From Clostridia bacterium (GTDB lineage Bacteria; Bacillota; Clostridia; Christensenellales; Borkfalkiaceae), in the NCBI GenBank assembly GCA_017507005.1, contig JAFWBT010000007.1:23682-87681 (forward strand): 64,000 bases of DNA, in the 5' to 3' direction. A model generated the notes under the pieces. It had not been told where the DNA came from. It saw nothing but the letters and a program-made list of their open reading frames with translations, and did no database searches. Positions 17,840 to 27,098 of this stretch are shown in pieces. Made by a program: the position numbers and the translations under genes. How positions within the stretch are numbered: the stretch's first letter is position 1; each line of letters begins with the position of its first letter.

Positions 17840-19468
17840 TTACTGTAAAAAACCTTGTACGTAGGCTTTCAACTCGCAAAGCTTTGCTTTCGCCGTTGTT
17901 TCATTTTCCGCGCGTACTTGGAGATAGATTTTCAGCTTAGGTTCGGTGCCGCTAGGGCGAATAAGCACGCGATAGTTTTCGTTCTTAAAACGCAAAACAT
18001 CGCTCTTGGGTAAGCCGTCCACACCGCAAGCAAAATCGGTGAATACGAGTTCTTGTCCGTCGAACGTCATCTTGGGATTGCTACGGATAGAGCGTATGAT
18101 TGCCTGCATATTTTCCATACCGTCTTTGCCGGGCATAGAGATAGAGAACAGGTCGGTGCCGTAATAGCCGTAGCGCGCGTAAATTTCGCACAGCACGTTC
18201 CAAAGGCTCTTGCCTTGCGATTTGTAATAGGCAGACGCTTCGGCAATCATCATAACGGCGGAAACGGCATCCTTATCCCGTGCGTGCGTACCCACGAGAT
18301 AGCCGTAGCTCTCTTCCAAACCAAACACGTAATTATCCGTTTGGTCGAGTGCCTCACCGATATATTTAAAGCCCGTCAGCACTTCTTTCACGTTCGCGCC
18401 GTACTCGTCCGCCATATTAAAGACGAGGTCGGTGGTGACGATGGTCTTTACGACGGTGGGGTTTGCGCCCAGCGTGCCGTTTTCCTTCTTTTTAGAAAGG
18501 ATATAATAGAGCAGAATACAGCCCGTTTCGTTGCCGTTGAGCAGGCGATATTCGCCTTGGTCGTCCTTGACGGCAATACCGATACGGTCAGCGTCGTGGT
18601 CGGTCGCCATAACGAGGTCGGCATTATGCGCTTTCGCGTCGCGCAGGGCAAGGTCGAGCGCCGCCTTTTCCTCGGGGTTGGGATAGGGGCAGGTGGTAAA
18701 CGTCGGGTCGGGTAATTCCTGCTCCTTTACGATATGCAAATCGCGAACGCCCAGCTCGGTGAGGATTGCCTGCACGTATTTCATACCCGTGCCGTGCAAG
18801 GGTGTGTATACCACCGAGGGAGTATTTTCAGCGGAAATTTTCGTGAGCGAGAATTTTTTAATCTCTTTCAAGAACTCCGTTTTCACTTCGTCGTTTAAGA
18901 TACGGATGTTGTTCTCGTTTGCCGTGTACGGCGTGAAATATCCGTACGCGTTGATGTTTTCCGTAATCTTCGCTGCCGCGCCGTCAGTGATTTGGCAGCC
19001 GTGCTCGTTATACACCTTATACCCGTTATATTCCTTGGGATTGTGGCTCGCCGTGATGACGATACCCGCCTGCGCTTTCAAATAGCGCACGGCAAAGGAA
19101 AGCACGGGGGTGGGGGTGAGCTCGGAGAATACGTACGCCGTAATCCCTTTGGCGGACAATACTTCCGCCGCCACGCGCGCAAAATATTCCGATTTGTTAC
19201 GGCTGTCGTAGGCGATAGCCACGCTGATAGCCCTGCCTTTGTACGTTTCCAAAAGATAATCGGCAAGCCCGAAGGTCGCTCTGCCAACGGTGTAGCGGTT
19301 CATACGGTTCGTGCCCGCGCCGATAACACCGCGCAAACCGCCTGTACCGAACGCGAGCGCGCGGTAAAATCTGTCCTCAATCGCCGCGTCGTCCTTTTCA
19401 ATTGCGAGCAGTTCTTCTCTTATATCCGCCTCTAAGGGCTGCGCCAACCATTGCTTGTATTCCGTCAT
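17840..19468 (-). CDS. Phosphoglucomutase/phosphomannomutase
   Basis: Interconverts hexose 1- and 6-phosphates through a phosphoserine. TASHNP (139-144) holds the active Ser141. A metal loop ATDHDADRIG lies near 290, sugar-binding EESYGY near 385 and phosphate-binding RPSGTEPK near 510. The length (542) fits the long PgcA-like bacterial type. It links glycogen or cell-wall sugar nucleotides with glycolysis. Its promoter is divergent from that of fucI. Confidence 0.93.
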   Translation of the reverse strand: MTEYKQWLAQPLEADIREELLAIEKDDAAIEDRFYRALAFGTGGLRGVIGAGTNRMNRYTVGRATFGLADYLLETYKGRAISVAIAYDSRNKSEYFARVAAEVLSAKGITAYVFSELTPTPVLSFAVRYLKAQAGIVITASHNPKEYNGYKVYNEHGCQITDGAAAKITENINAYGYFTPYTANENNIRILNDEVKTEFLKEIKKFSLTKISAENTPSVVYTPLHGTGMKYVQAILTELGVRDLHIVKEQELPDPTFTTCPYPNPEEKAALDLALRDAKAHNADLVMATDHDADRIGIAVKDDQGEYRLLNGNETGCILLYYILSKKKENGTLGANPTVVKTIVTTDLVFNMADEYGANVKEVLTGFKYIGEALDQTDNYVFGLEESYGYLVGTHARDKDAVSAVMMIAEASAYYKSQGKSLWNVLCEIYARYGYYGTDLFSISMPGKDGMENMQAIIRSIRSNPKMTFDGQELVFTDFACGVDGLPKSDVLRFKNENYRVLIRPSGTEPKLKIYLQVRAENETTAKAKLCELKAYVQGFLQ

Positions 19469-19500
19469 AATAACTCTCCGTTTGTTTTTTATTTTTTTCT

Positions 19501-19529
19501 ATTATAGCATAAAGTTTTTTCTTTTTCAA
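19501..19529 (-). promoter_or_regulatory. Promoter of phosphoglucomutase
   Basis: On the minus strand, TTGAAA (19524-19529), 17-bp spacer, TATAAT (19501-19506). Confidence 0.8.
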
Positions 19530-19627
19530 GCGTTGGGCGAAAAAGGATAAAAAAATATACGAAAAAAGTCTAAACAGAAATGCTATATAAAAATAAAAAC
19601 AAATACTAAAAAAACGTGCTTTTTTAT

Positions 19628-19655
19628 AAAAAGCAGGGAGCATGTACGCGTTGAA
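19628..19655 (+). repeat. Dispersed 28-bp motif, copy 6
   Basis: Left arm AAAAAG, perfect right arm GTACGCGTTGAA. It lies between the divergent pgm and fucI promoters. It creates the spurious M-Y-A-L-N start of a longer fucI frame, which I reject. Confidence 0.8.
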
Positions 19656-19785
19656 CGCTTTTTTTGAGGATCATAACAGAGCGAAAAACGTTAAAAAAAG
19701 AAAACGAAAAAACAGGTTTTTCATTTCCAAAAACCACGCAAAGAAAAAAGTGGAAAAAATGCAACGTTTTTTTTCGATAAGGTAC

Positions 19786-19814
19786 TTGATTTCTCGGGAA
19801 TTATATTGTATAAT
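19786..19814 (+). promoter_or_regulatory. Promoter of fucose isomerase
   Basis: TTGATT (19786-19791), 17-bp spacer, TATAAT (19809-19814), then GGAGG 12 nt before ATG 19858. Confidence 0.8.
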
Positions 19815-19857
19815 GAGGGTATCTAAATTGATAAAAATATCGGAGGAAAATATACTT

Positions 19858-21696
19858 ATGGCAAAATCCAGATATATCGGGGATTATCCCGTAATCGGTA
19901 TTCGTCCTATCGTGGACGGCAGACGTGGCCCTATGCAGCTTCGTGAGAGCTTGGAAGGGCAGGTAATGGCAATGGCGAACGCCGCGAAAAAGCTGTTTGA
20001 GGAAAACCTTTTCTATTCCAACGGCGAACCTGTAAAGGTCGTAATGGCGGATACGTCTATTGGTAGAGTGCCCGAAGCGGCGGCTTGCGCGAGCAAGTTC
20101 CAAAAAGAAGGCGTTAGCATTACGTTGTCCGTTACCCCTTGCTGGTGCTACGGCTCGGAAACGATGGATATGGATCCCACGACGATTAAGGCGGTGTGGG
20201 GCTTTAACGGTACGGAACGTCCCGGTGCAGTATATCTTGCGGCTGTTTTGGCAGGTCACGCACAGAAAGGTTTGCCCGCGTTCGGTATTTACGGCCACGA
20301 AGTACAAGACCGTGATATGGTGACGACGATTCCCGACGACGTAAAAGAAAAATTGTTGCGTTTCGGTCGCGCGGCGGTAGCGGTTGCGACGATGCGCGGT
20401 AAGTCGTATTTGCAAATCGGTTCGCAATGTATGGGTATTGCAGGCTCGATTATCGATCAGGATTTTATGGAATCCTACCTTGGTATGCGCGTAGAATCGG
20501 TGGACGAAGTAGAAATTCTCCGTCGTATGGAAGAAGGTATTTATAACGAAGAAGAATATCAAAAGGCGCTCGCTTGGACGAAAGAACATTGCAAGATGGG
20601 CAGAGACGACAACCCCGAGAGCGTAGAATTCCTCGGCAAAGAACGCCGTATCAAATTCACGGACGAAGAAAAGGAAAAGCAGTGGGAATTCACCGTTAAG
20701 ATGTATTGCATCATCAAAGACCTTATGGCAGGCAATAAAAATCTTCCCGACGGCTTTGAAGAAGAAAAGGTTGGTCATAACGCGATTGCAGGCGGTTTCC
20801 AAGGTCAAAGACAGTGGACGGACCACTGGCCCAACTGCGACTATCCCGAGGCATTGCTCAGCTCCACGTTCGATTACGAGGGCGCAAGAGAACCGTATAC
20901 GCTCGCTACGGAAAACGACGTTTTGAACGGTTTGGGTATGTTGTTTATGCGTTTGCTTACGCACAGAGCGCAGATTTTCGCCGACGTTCGTACCTATTGG
21001 AGCGGCGAAGCTACCGAACGTGTTACGGGCTATAAGTTGGAAGGCAAAGCGAAAGAATCCAACGGTATTATCCACCTGTTGAATTCGGGTGCGGCTTGCT
21101 TGGACGCTTGCGGCGAATGTAAAGACGAAAACGGCAACGCTACTATGAAGAGATGGTGGGAAGTTACCGATGAAGATATCAAGAAGATGACGGACGCTAC
21201 CGTTTGGTGCGAAGCGGGCTTTGACAACTTCCGTGGCGGCGGTTTCTCCAGCCATTACACGACGAAGGCGGAAATGCCTTGCACTATGATTCGTTTGAAC
21301 CTTGTAAAAGGTCTTGGTCCCGTTCTCCAAATCGCAGAAGGCTGGACGGTAAATCTGCCTGACGAAGTATCCGATACGTTGATGGAAAGAACGAACCCGA
21401 CGTGGCCTTGCACTTGGTTTGCACCTCGTTGCGACGGCAAGGAAGGCAGCCCGTTCAAGACGGCGTATGAAGTAATGCAGAACTGGGGCGCTAACCACGG
21501 CGCAATTTCCTATGGCCATATCGGTGCAGACCTTATCACGATGTGCTCGATGCTCCGTATCCCCGTATGTATGCACAATGTTCCCGAAGACGAAATTTAT
21601 CGTCCTGCGGCTTGGAACGCATTTGGTATGGATAAGGAAGGTCAGGACTATCGCGCTTGCCAGACGTACGGACCTCTGTATAAAAACTACAAATAA
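19858..21696 (+). CDS. fucI: L-fucose isomerase
   Basis: Converts L-fucose to L-fuculose in the cytoplasm (some homologues also accept D-arabinose). The protein from ATG 19858 has 612 residues, close to the usual 590-600. Family landmarks include [17 protein letters not shown] at the N terminus, [29 protein letters not shown], and the metal-site region [16 protein letters not shown]. The longer frame from 19642 is discarded because its extra residues precede the promoter and the Shine-Dalgarno. No fucK, fucA or permease is adjacent, so the rest of the pathway lies elsewhere. It fits with the GH95 gene at 9.5 kb. Confidence 0.95.
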   Translation: MAKSRYIGDYPVIGIRPIVDGRRGPMQLRESLEGQVMAMANAAKKLFEENLFYSNGEPVKVVMADTSIGRVPEAAACASKFQKEGVSITLSVTPCWCYGSETMDMDPTTIKAVWGFNGTERPGAVYLAAVLAGHAQKGLPAFGIYGHEVQDRDMVTTIPDDVKEKLLRFGRAAVAVATMRGKSYLQIGSQCMGIAGSIIDQDFMESYLGMRVESVDEVEILRRMEEGIYNEEEYQKALAWTKEHCKMGRDDNPESVEFLGKERRIKFTDEEKEKQWEFTVKMYCIIKDLMAGNKNLPDGFEEEKVGHNAIAGGFQGQRQWTDHWPNCDYPEALLSSTFDYEGAREPYTLATENDVLNGLGMLFMRLLTHRAQIFADVRTYWSGEATERVTGYKLEGKAKESNGIIHLLNSGAACLDACGECKDENGNATMKRWWEVTDEDIKKMTDATVWCEAGFDNFRGGGFSSHYTTKAEMPCTMIRLNLVKGLGPVLQIAEGWTVNLPDEVSDTLMERTNPTWPCTWFAPRCDGKEGSPFKTAYEVMQNWGANHGAISYGHIGADLITMCSMLRIPVCMHNVPEDEIYRPAAWNAFGMDKEGQDYRACQTYGPLYKNYK

Positions 21697-21724
21697 TATC
21701 CTATAAAAAAGTGTCGCATAAAGA

Positions 21725-21762
21725 TTTACCCTCTGAATTGCAATTCGGAGGGTAAATTTTTT
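21725..21762 (+). terminator. Terminator of fucI
   Basis: TTTACCCTCTGAATT pairs with AATTCGGAGGGTAAA (one T-G), followed by TTTTTT. Confidence 0.85.
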
Positions 21763-21774
21763 AAAGACAGAATA

Positions 21775-21803
21775 TTGACATTTCTAGGCAGTTATGATAT
21801 AAT
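21775..21803 (+). promoter_or_regulatory. Consensus promoter of the GH78-like gene
   Basis: TTGACA (21775-21780), 17-bp spacer, TATAAT (21798-21803). Confidence 0.85.
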
Positions 21804-21833
21804 AACGCTACTATCAGTCATGAGGTGGACGTG

Positions 21834-23699
21834 ATGTTGAAAGAAAAATGGATTTGGCCGAAAAACGATACGTTTGAAAAGGATAGCTATGCGGAATTTA
21901 TCGGGAAATTTACCGCAAATCCGCAGGAGAAAGTGGAAATACATATCGCTTGCGACAGCGTGTATAACGTAGAAATCAACGGCGAACTGGCAGCGTTTGG
22001 CGCGTGCGCCGATTATCCACACCGCAAAGTGTACGACAGCGTGGATATCACGGCGTACTGCAAGACGGATAACGACGTAAAAATCACCGTTTGGTATATC
22101 GGTGAGGGTAGCTCCACTTATAAAATAGGGGATAGGGGCTTGGCGTTCAAAATTTGCCAAGGCGAAAACGTCCTGATTCGCAGTAGTGAGGAGATTCTTT
22201 CCCGTAAAAATATCAACTATAAAAACGGCTATGCAAAGATGATTACGTCGCAGCTAGGGATTTCTTATCTTTACGACAACACCGTGGAAAACAACCTTGC
22301 CTATGAAAAGAGCGAGGTGAGAAAAGAGGAGTTTGTTGCCTATCCGCGCGGCAGAAAGAACTGCGTTTTAAAAGGCAGAGTGCCCGTGAAAATCCGCAAG
22401 ATAGAGGATGGATACCAAATCGAGTGGGAGAAAGAAGCAGTTGGTTTTTTAGAACTCGATGTTGTCAGCCCCAAGGCACAAAAACTCACGATAGCCTACG
22501 GCGAGCATATTGAAATGGGCGGAAGAGTTATTCATCAGCTTGACAGTCGCGATTTCAGCGTGGAATTTATCGCCAAAGCGGGGGAGAATACTTTCCGCAA
22601 CGCGTTCCGCCGTTTGGCTGGGCGGTATCTTGAAATAAAGTGCGAAACGGAGCTGGAAATCCGCTACGTGGGTTTGAACGAGGTTATTTATCCGCAAAAA
22701 ATAAAAGACCGCAAATTCAGCGATCCTTTGTTGCAAAAAATATACGATACTTGCGTACATACGCTCGTGTGCTGTATGCACGATCATTACGAGGATTGTC
22801 CTTGGCGCGAGCAGGCTTTTTATACGATGGACAGCCGAAACCGAATGCTGTGCGGTTATTATGCCTTTGAGGGCACGGAATATCAAGAGAGCAACCTTGC
22901 GCTGATTGCCGACGGCTTGCGCGCGGAAAATCTTTTGGATATTTGCTATCCCTCGGAAAAGAAATACGCGATACCCTTCTTTTCGCTGATTTTCCCTATT
23001 CAGCTGTACGAATACAGTGTGTATGGGAACAATCGCGCGCTCGTGGAGAGCTTGATTCCCACCGCGCGCCGTATCTTGGACGGTTTTAGAGAAAGAATCG
23101 ACCAAACGGGGCTGATTCCTGCGCTCAAAGGGCATTGGAATTTTTACGAATGGACGGACGGCAGCTCCGCTCTTAACGAGTGTGGCGGCGTAGAACAGCC
23201 GTTGCATTACGATTTGATTTTGAACTGCGCGTACGTGTACGCTTGTGATATTTTTGAAAAACTCACGGGCGAAAAGACGGATACTTCCGCGATAAAACGT
23301 GCCATTTATGAGAATTTCTACGACGCGGAAAGGGGCTTGTATAAGCTGTGCCTTTCGGGCGAAGCGAAATTCAGCAAGCTGGGCAACGCGTACGCCGCGC
23401 TTATCGGGCTTGACACCGAGGGCTTTGTAGAACGAATGATGAGCGACGACGTAATCGACGTTTCGCTGTCTATGCGCGCGTTCTATTACGACGCGTTGTT
23501 AAAAGCCGACGAGAATTATAAAACGTATATCCTTGAAGACATCAAGACGCGCTATAAAAGGATGCTCGACGCAGGCGCGACGACGTTCTGGGAAACGGAA
23601 GACGGCTGGGATGATTTCGCGCATTCGGGCAGTCTTTGCCACGGTTGGAGCGCTTTGCCCGTCTACTATTTGTTATTGTTTGGAATAAACGAAGACTAA
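21834..23699 (+). CDS. GH78-like (alpha-L-rhamnosidase type) glycosidase
   Basis: About 621 residues. It has an N-terminal beta-sandwich region (to about 280) and a six-hairpin catalytic domain with HEDCPWREQAFYTMDSRNRM near 320, the conserved acid region of rhamnosidase-like proteins, and YEWTDGSSALNE further on. A C-terminal active-site-lid motif is ATTFWETEDGWDDFAHSGSLCHGW. No signal peptide is seen, so it acts in the cytoplasm. ATG 21834 is chosen since GAGGTG lies 6 nt before it. The substrate is uncertain: rhamnosides are likely but members of this clan vary. Confidence 0.8.
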   Translation: MLKEKWIWPKNDTFEKDSYAEFIGKFTANPQEKVEIHIACDSVYNVEINGELAAFGACADYPHRKVYDSVDITAYCKTDNDVKITVWYIGEGSSTYKIGDRGLAFKICQGENVLIRSSEEILSRKNINYKNGYAKMITSQLGISYLYDNTVENNLAYEKSEVRKEEFVAYPRGRKNCVLKGRVPVKIRKIEDGYQIEWEKEAVGFLELDVVSPKAQKLTIAYGEHIEMGGRVIHQLDSRDFSVEFIAKAGENTFRNAFRRLAGRYLEIKCETELEIRYVGLNEVIYPQKIKDRKFSDPLLQKIYDTCVHTLVCCMHDHYEDCPWREQAFYTMDSRNRMLCGYYAFEGTEYQESNLALIADGLRAENLLDICYPSEKKYAIPFFSLIFPIQLYEYSVYGNNRALVESLIPTARRILDGFRERIDQTGLIPALKGHWNFYEWTDGSSALNECGGVEQPLHYDLILNCAYVYACDIFEKLTGEKTDTSAIKRAIYENFYDAERGLYKLCLSGEAKFSKLGNAYAALIGLDTEGFVERMMSDDVIDVSLSMRAFYYDALLKADENYKTYILEDIKTRYKRMLDAGATTFWETEDGWDDFAHSGSLCHGWSALPVYYLLLFGINED

Positions 23700-23704
23700 A
23701 CGTC

Positions 23705-24445
23705 TTACTTTTCAGGAACGTAAGGGAAAGCAGGAATAGGCTTTAATTTAAACTCGTTCAGCGTATGCAAACGGTCGATTTTGGCTTTCTTTTCCGCGTC
23801 TTCACAAACGCCCGTGCGGATATATTCGTCCAGCATAGCGTAGGTAAAACCAAGATTATCTTCATCCGTCCGATCGGTCAATCCGTCGGACGGTACTTTT
23901 TCTACGAGGTCGATAGGCAGTTGGAGATGCTTGCCGATTTCTTTCACTTCGCGTACGGTCAACTGTCCAAGTGGCGCAAAATCGCCTGCCGCGTCGCCGT
24001 AACGGGTGGAATAGCCCACCCAGTCCTCGGAAAGATTGCAGGTGTTTGCCACGCGTCCGTTCATCGATTGCGAAAGGGCATAAAGCGTGGACATACGGAT
24101 ACGCGGAGGGAGATTTACCCGCGTTTGACGGCTGATATCCAGCCCCGCTTTTTCGAGGGAATCGAGTACGCCGTCCACCGCTTTTTTGATGTTGCAAACG
24201 TAATTCGGGATACCCAGGTACGCGACGAGCCGTTTTGCACAGTCGATATCGGGCTGTTCGCCGTTTGGCATTAAAACGCCGATAACGCGGTCTTTCCCCA
24301 ACGCTTTTACACACAGCGCGGCGACGATACTCGAATCCTTGCCGCCTGAAATCCCAACGACGGCGTTGCAGCCTTTGCCGTTGGCGTCAAACCAATCCCG
24401 TATCCATTGTACGACGTTTTCCGTCGTTTTTTCTACGTTGAACAT
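23705..24445 (-). CDS. nadE: NAD synthase (ammonia-dependent type)
   Basis: Amidates nicotinate adenine dinucleotide to NAD, the last step of the pathway started by pncB. It carries the ATP-pyrophosphatase P-loop SGGKDSS (33-39) and a conserved substrate stretch (VANTCNLSEDWVGYSTRYGD). It is about 246 residues with no glutaminase domain, so ammonia is the likely direct donor, which makes the glutamine synthetase next door a notable neighbour. The start at 24445 (MFNVEK) is supported by GGAGG 8 nt upstream; the longer frame to 24562 runs into the glnN end and is rejected. Confidence 0.93.
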   Translation of the reverse strand: MFNVEKTTENVVQWIRDWFDANGKGCNAVVGISGGKDSSIVAALCVKALGKDRVIGVLMPNGEQPDIDCAKRLVAYLGIPNYVCNIKKAVDGVLDSLEKAGLDISRQTRVNLPPRIRMSTLYALSQSMNGRVANTCNLSEDWVGYSTRYGDAAGDFAPLGQLTVREVKEIGKHLQLPIDLVEKVPSDGLTDRTDEDNLGFTYAMLDEYIRTGVCEDAEKKAKIDRLHTLNEFKLKPIPAFPYVPEK

Positions 24446-24478
24446 ATATTGCCTCCTTACGTTTTCGTCGTAGATATA

Positions 24479-24508
24479 GCAAGCCTTCGGTATCGTCCGA
24501 AGGCTTGT
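24479..24508 (-). terminator. Hairpin between glnN and nadE
   Basis: GCAAGCCTTCGG / CCGAAGGCTTGT, 12-bp stem, 6-nt loop. It lacks a good T run on either strand, so it may be a weak terminator or an mRNA-processing/stability hairpin. Confidence 0.5.
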
Positions 24509-24519
24509 TCGTTGTTGCG

Positions 24520-26610
24520 TTATACGCCAAAGAGCAGATCGCCGTACGTCGGGATCGGCCAATATTCAGCGGAAACGAGGTTTTCCAGCTCGTCTGCGCT
24601 CGCGCGTAATTTTTCCATAACGGGCAGAATTTTGTCCTTGTAATACACGGACAGCTTTGCCGCGCCCTTTACCTTTTTCGTGCCGTCGAGGGCTTTTTCC
24701 AAAGCCTGCACGCTCGCGTAGGCATTTGCCGTTAGCGTAGAAATCGCCGTCAGCGTTTCTTTTTCATACGAACAATCGAGCGAATCGCACACCGCTTTTT
24801 TCGCCAAAATCGTTTCGCTCAGCGCACGCGCGTATTTGCTCACCGCTGGTAAGATTTCCTTTTTCGCCATATCTGCCATAGCTTTCGCCTCGATATTGAC
24901 GAGATTGCAATAGCTCTCTAAGAGTATTTCCAAACGGGAATACATTTCACGCTCGGTGTATACCTTGTGCGAGGTAAACAGAGCGATATTCTTTTCCTTG
25001 ACGAAATAGGGCAGAGCGTCGGGGGTTGTTTTCAGATTGAGCAGACCTCGTTTTGCCGCCTCTTTCAGCCATGCGTCGTCGTAGCCGTTGCCGTTGAAAA
25101 TAATGCGTTTGTGTTCGGTGATGACGCGCTTGATAAGGTCGTGCAACGCCGTTTCAAAATTGTCGGCGGTTTCCAATTCGTCCGCGAACTGTTTAAGAAT
25201 TTCCGCAACGGCGGTGTTGATAATCGTGTTGGGACCGGAAACGGACGCCGAAGAGCCGAGCATACGGAATTCAAATTTATTACCCGTGAACGCGAAGGGG
25301 GAAGTACGGTTTCTGTCCGTCGTATCCTTCGGAAATTTGGGCAAAGTATGCACGCCGACACGCATCAGTTCTTTTTCCTTTGCGCCGTACGGCTCGTCTT
25401 TTTCAATGGATTCCAGCACTTCCGTCAGCTCCGTGCCCAAGAAAATGGACACGACGGCAGGGGGTGCTTCGTGCGCGCCAAGACGGTGGTCGTTGCCAGC
25501 CGTGGCTACGGATACGCGCAAAAGGTCTTGATAGTCGTCCACCGCTTTCAAAATCGCGCAGAGGAATAATAAGAACTGCGCGTTCTCGCTCGGCGTGTCG
25601 CCCGGTTCTAACAGGTTTACGCCCGTGTTGGTGGAAATGGACCAGTTGTTATGCTTACCGCTGCCGTTCACGCCCGCGAAGGGTTTTTCGTGGAGCAGAC
25701 ACACCATATCGTGCTTTTTGGCGATTTTTTGCATAATTTCCATCGTCAGCTGATTGTGGTCGGCTGCGATATTCGTCGTGGTGAATACGGGTGCGAGTTC
25801 GTGCTGTGCAGGCGCCGCTTCGTTGTGTTCGGTCTTTGCCAAAACGCCCAGCTTCCACAGCTCCTCGTTGAGGTCGTTCATAAACGCCTGCACGCGGGGC
25901 TTGATAACGCCGTAATAATGTCCCTCAAGCTCTTGTCCCTTGGGAGGCGGAGCGCCGAAAAGGGTACGCCCTGTATATACGAGGTCTTTTCTCTTTTTAA
26001 ATATTTCCTTATCCACGAGGAAATATTCCTGCTCGGGACCAACCGTCGTTTTAACGGAAGTAACGTCCTCGTTGCCAAACAGCTTTAATACGCGCATAGC
26101 TTGGCGGTTGATGGCTTCCATAGAACGAAGAAGGGGAGTTTTTTGGTCGAGCGCGTCGCCGCCGTACGAACAAAAAGCGGTAGGGATACACAGTACGCCG
26201 TCTTTAATAAACGCGTACGAGGTAGCGTCCCACGCCGTATAGCCGCGCGCTTCAAACGTCGCGCGAAGCCCGCCCGAGGGGAAAGAGGACGCGTCCGTTT
26301 CACCGCGGACGAGTTCTTTACCCGAAAATTCCATAATGACTCTGCCGCCCTCGTCGGGGGAGATAAAGCTGTCGTGCTTTTCGGCGGTGATGCCCGTCAT
26401 GGGTTGGAACCAATGCGTATAATGGGTAGCACCCAAAGAGATTGCCCAGTCTTTCATGGCGGCGGCAACAGCGTTCGCAACGGATAAATTCAGGCTTCTG
26501 CCGTCTTTAATCGTGCGTTTTAACGTGTTGTAAATCTCTTCGGAGAGCATCGATTTCATCACTTTGTCGTCAAAAACCATACAGCCAAAATAATCGGACA
26601 CGAGTTTCAT
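24520..26610 (-). CDS. glnN: Type III glutamine synthetase
   Basis: ATP-dependent ammonia assimilation into glutamine. The 696-residue length and the motifs VGPEQEYFLVD (metal site), SGKHNNWSIS, AGNDHRLGAHEAPPA and NRTSPFAFTGNKFEFR identify the GSIII class, which forms dodecamers unlike GSI. The ATG at 26610 has GGAG upstream. A roughly 190-nt leader separates the predicted promoter from the start, suggesting post-transcriptional control. Confidence 0.95.
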   Translation of the reverse strand: MKLVSDYFGCMVFDDKVMKSMLSEEIYNTLKRTIKDGRSLNLSVANAVAAAMKDWAISLGATHYTHWFQPMTGITAEKHDSFISPDEGGRVIMEFSGKELVRGETDASSFPSGGLRATFEARGYTAWDATSYAFIKDGVLCIPTAFCSYGGDALDQKTPLLRSMEAINRQAMRVLKLFGNEDVTSVKTTVGPEQEYFLVDKEIFKKRKDLVYTGRTLFGAPPPKGQELEGHYYGVIKPRVQAFMNDLNEELWKLGVLAKTEHNEAAPAQHELAPVFTTTNIAADHNQLTMEIMQKIAKKHDMVCLLHEKPFAGVNGSGKHNNWSISTNTGVNLLEPGDTPSENAQFLLFLCAILKAVDDYQDLLRVSVATAGNDHRLGAHEAPPAVVSIFLGTELTEVLESIEKDEPYGAKEKELMRVGVHTLPKFPKDTTDRNRTSPFAFTGNKFEFRMLGSSASVSGPNTIINTAVAEILKQFADELETADNFETALHDLIKRVITEHKRIIFNGNGYDDAWLKEAAKRGLLNLKTTPDALPYFVKEKNIALFTSHKVYTEREMYSRLEILLESYCNLVNIEAKAMADMAKKEILPAVSKYARALSETILAKKAVCDSLDCSYEKETLTAISTLTANAYASVQALEKALDGTKKVKGAAKLSVYYKDKILPVMEKLRASADELENLVSAEYWPIPTYGDLLFGV

Positions 26611-26803
26611 ATGCGGTTCTCCTTCGTAGATAATTAGCGTAATAATAACGTGCTTTTTTAGCGCGTTTTTTGCATAGCGACACGGCGCAAGCGTCCTTTG
26701 TGGATTTTATAAAAGAGTGGACGAATCTGTGCAAACGTCAATGCAAATAAGGAAAGGCAAAGGCAACAGGGTAGTATCACCTCGTGGCGCCTCTGCCATT
26801 ATG
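26611..26803 (-). promoter_or_regulatory. Structured leader of glnN
   Basis: The predicted mRNA leader begins near 26802. Its first 50 nt hold GGCA/TGCC closing pairs, a GGCGCC palindrome and a GGT-GATACT-ACC hairpin (26765-26797), then a largely unstructured stretch to the start codon. I cannot match it to a named riboswitch. The plus strand of the same stretch looks superficially like a T-box antiterminator. Confidence 0.4.
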
Positions 26804-26809
26804 CGTATA

Positions 26810-26837
26810 TTATACATTCTTTGGCGGAATTTGTCAA
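26810..26837 (-). promoter_or_regulatory. Promoter of glnN
   Basis: On the minus strand, TTGACA (26832-26837), 16-bp spacer, TATAAT (26810-26815). The rest of the gap up to 26971 is AT-rich and holds no gene. Confidence 0.8.
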
Positions 26838-26971
26838 CGATTTGAAAGGGTTTTCAGGGAAACGAACGCGCAGGAAAAAGAAAAAACGAATTTTTCTTGC
26901 ATTTTTTTATAATATTTATTTATTTTTACACAGTTTTTTATTTTTTATTAGTTTTACTATGAGAAAATTTA

Positions 26972-26999
26972 TTGACAAATATTGAAAAAGTAGTATAAT
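26972..26999 (+). promoter_or_regulatory. Promoter of the Ser/Glu-rich lipoprotein
   Basis: TTGACA (26972-26977), 16-bp spacer, TATAAT (26994-26999). The leader has a wide stem TATACGG (27005-27011) / CCGTATA (27050-27056) enclosing a 9-T run. Confidence 0.75.
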
Positions 27000-27098
27000 T
27001 ATATGTATACGGTGAGTGTTTTTTTTTGTTTACCTCATTAAGTATGCGCCGTATAAAAAATAGTTCAAAAAAATCTTTTTAAAAAAGGAGAAAGAAAG

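Noticed and set aside
19642-19857. N-terminal extension of fucose isomerase
   Set aside because: It precedes the promoter and Shine-Dalgarno; its start codon is part of a 28-bp motif copy.
19801-21576. Long minus-strand frame opposite fucI
   Set aside because: It is an antisense shadow of a highly conserved gene with biased codons; it shows no family motifs or ribosome site.
24446-24562. Longer N terminus of nadE
   Set aside because: The extension overlaps the glnN 3' end and a hairpin; GGAGG supports the start at 24445.
26761-26800. T-box antiterminator on the plus strand (AGGGTAGTATCACC)
   Set aside because: No stem I region, terminator or downstream gene in that direction; the minus-strand promoter makes it part of the glnN leader instead.
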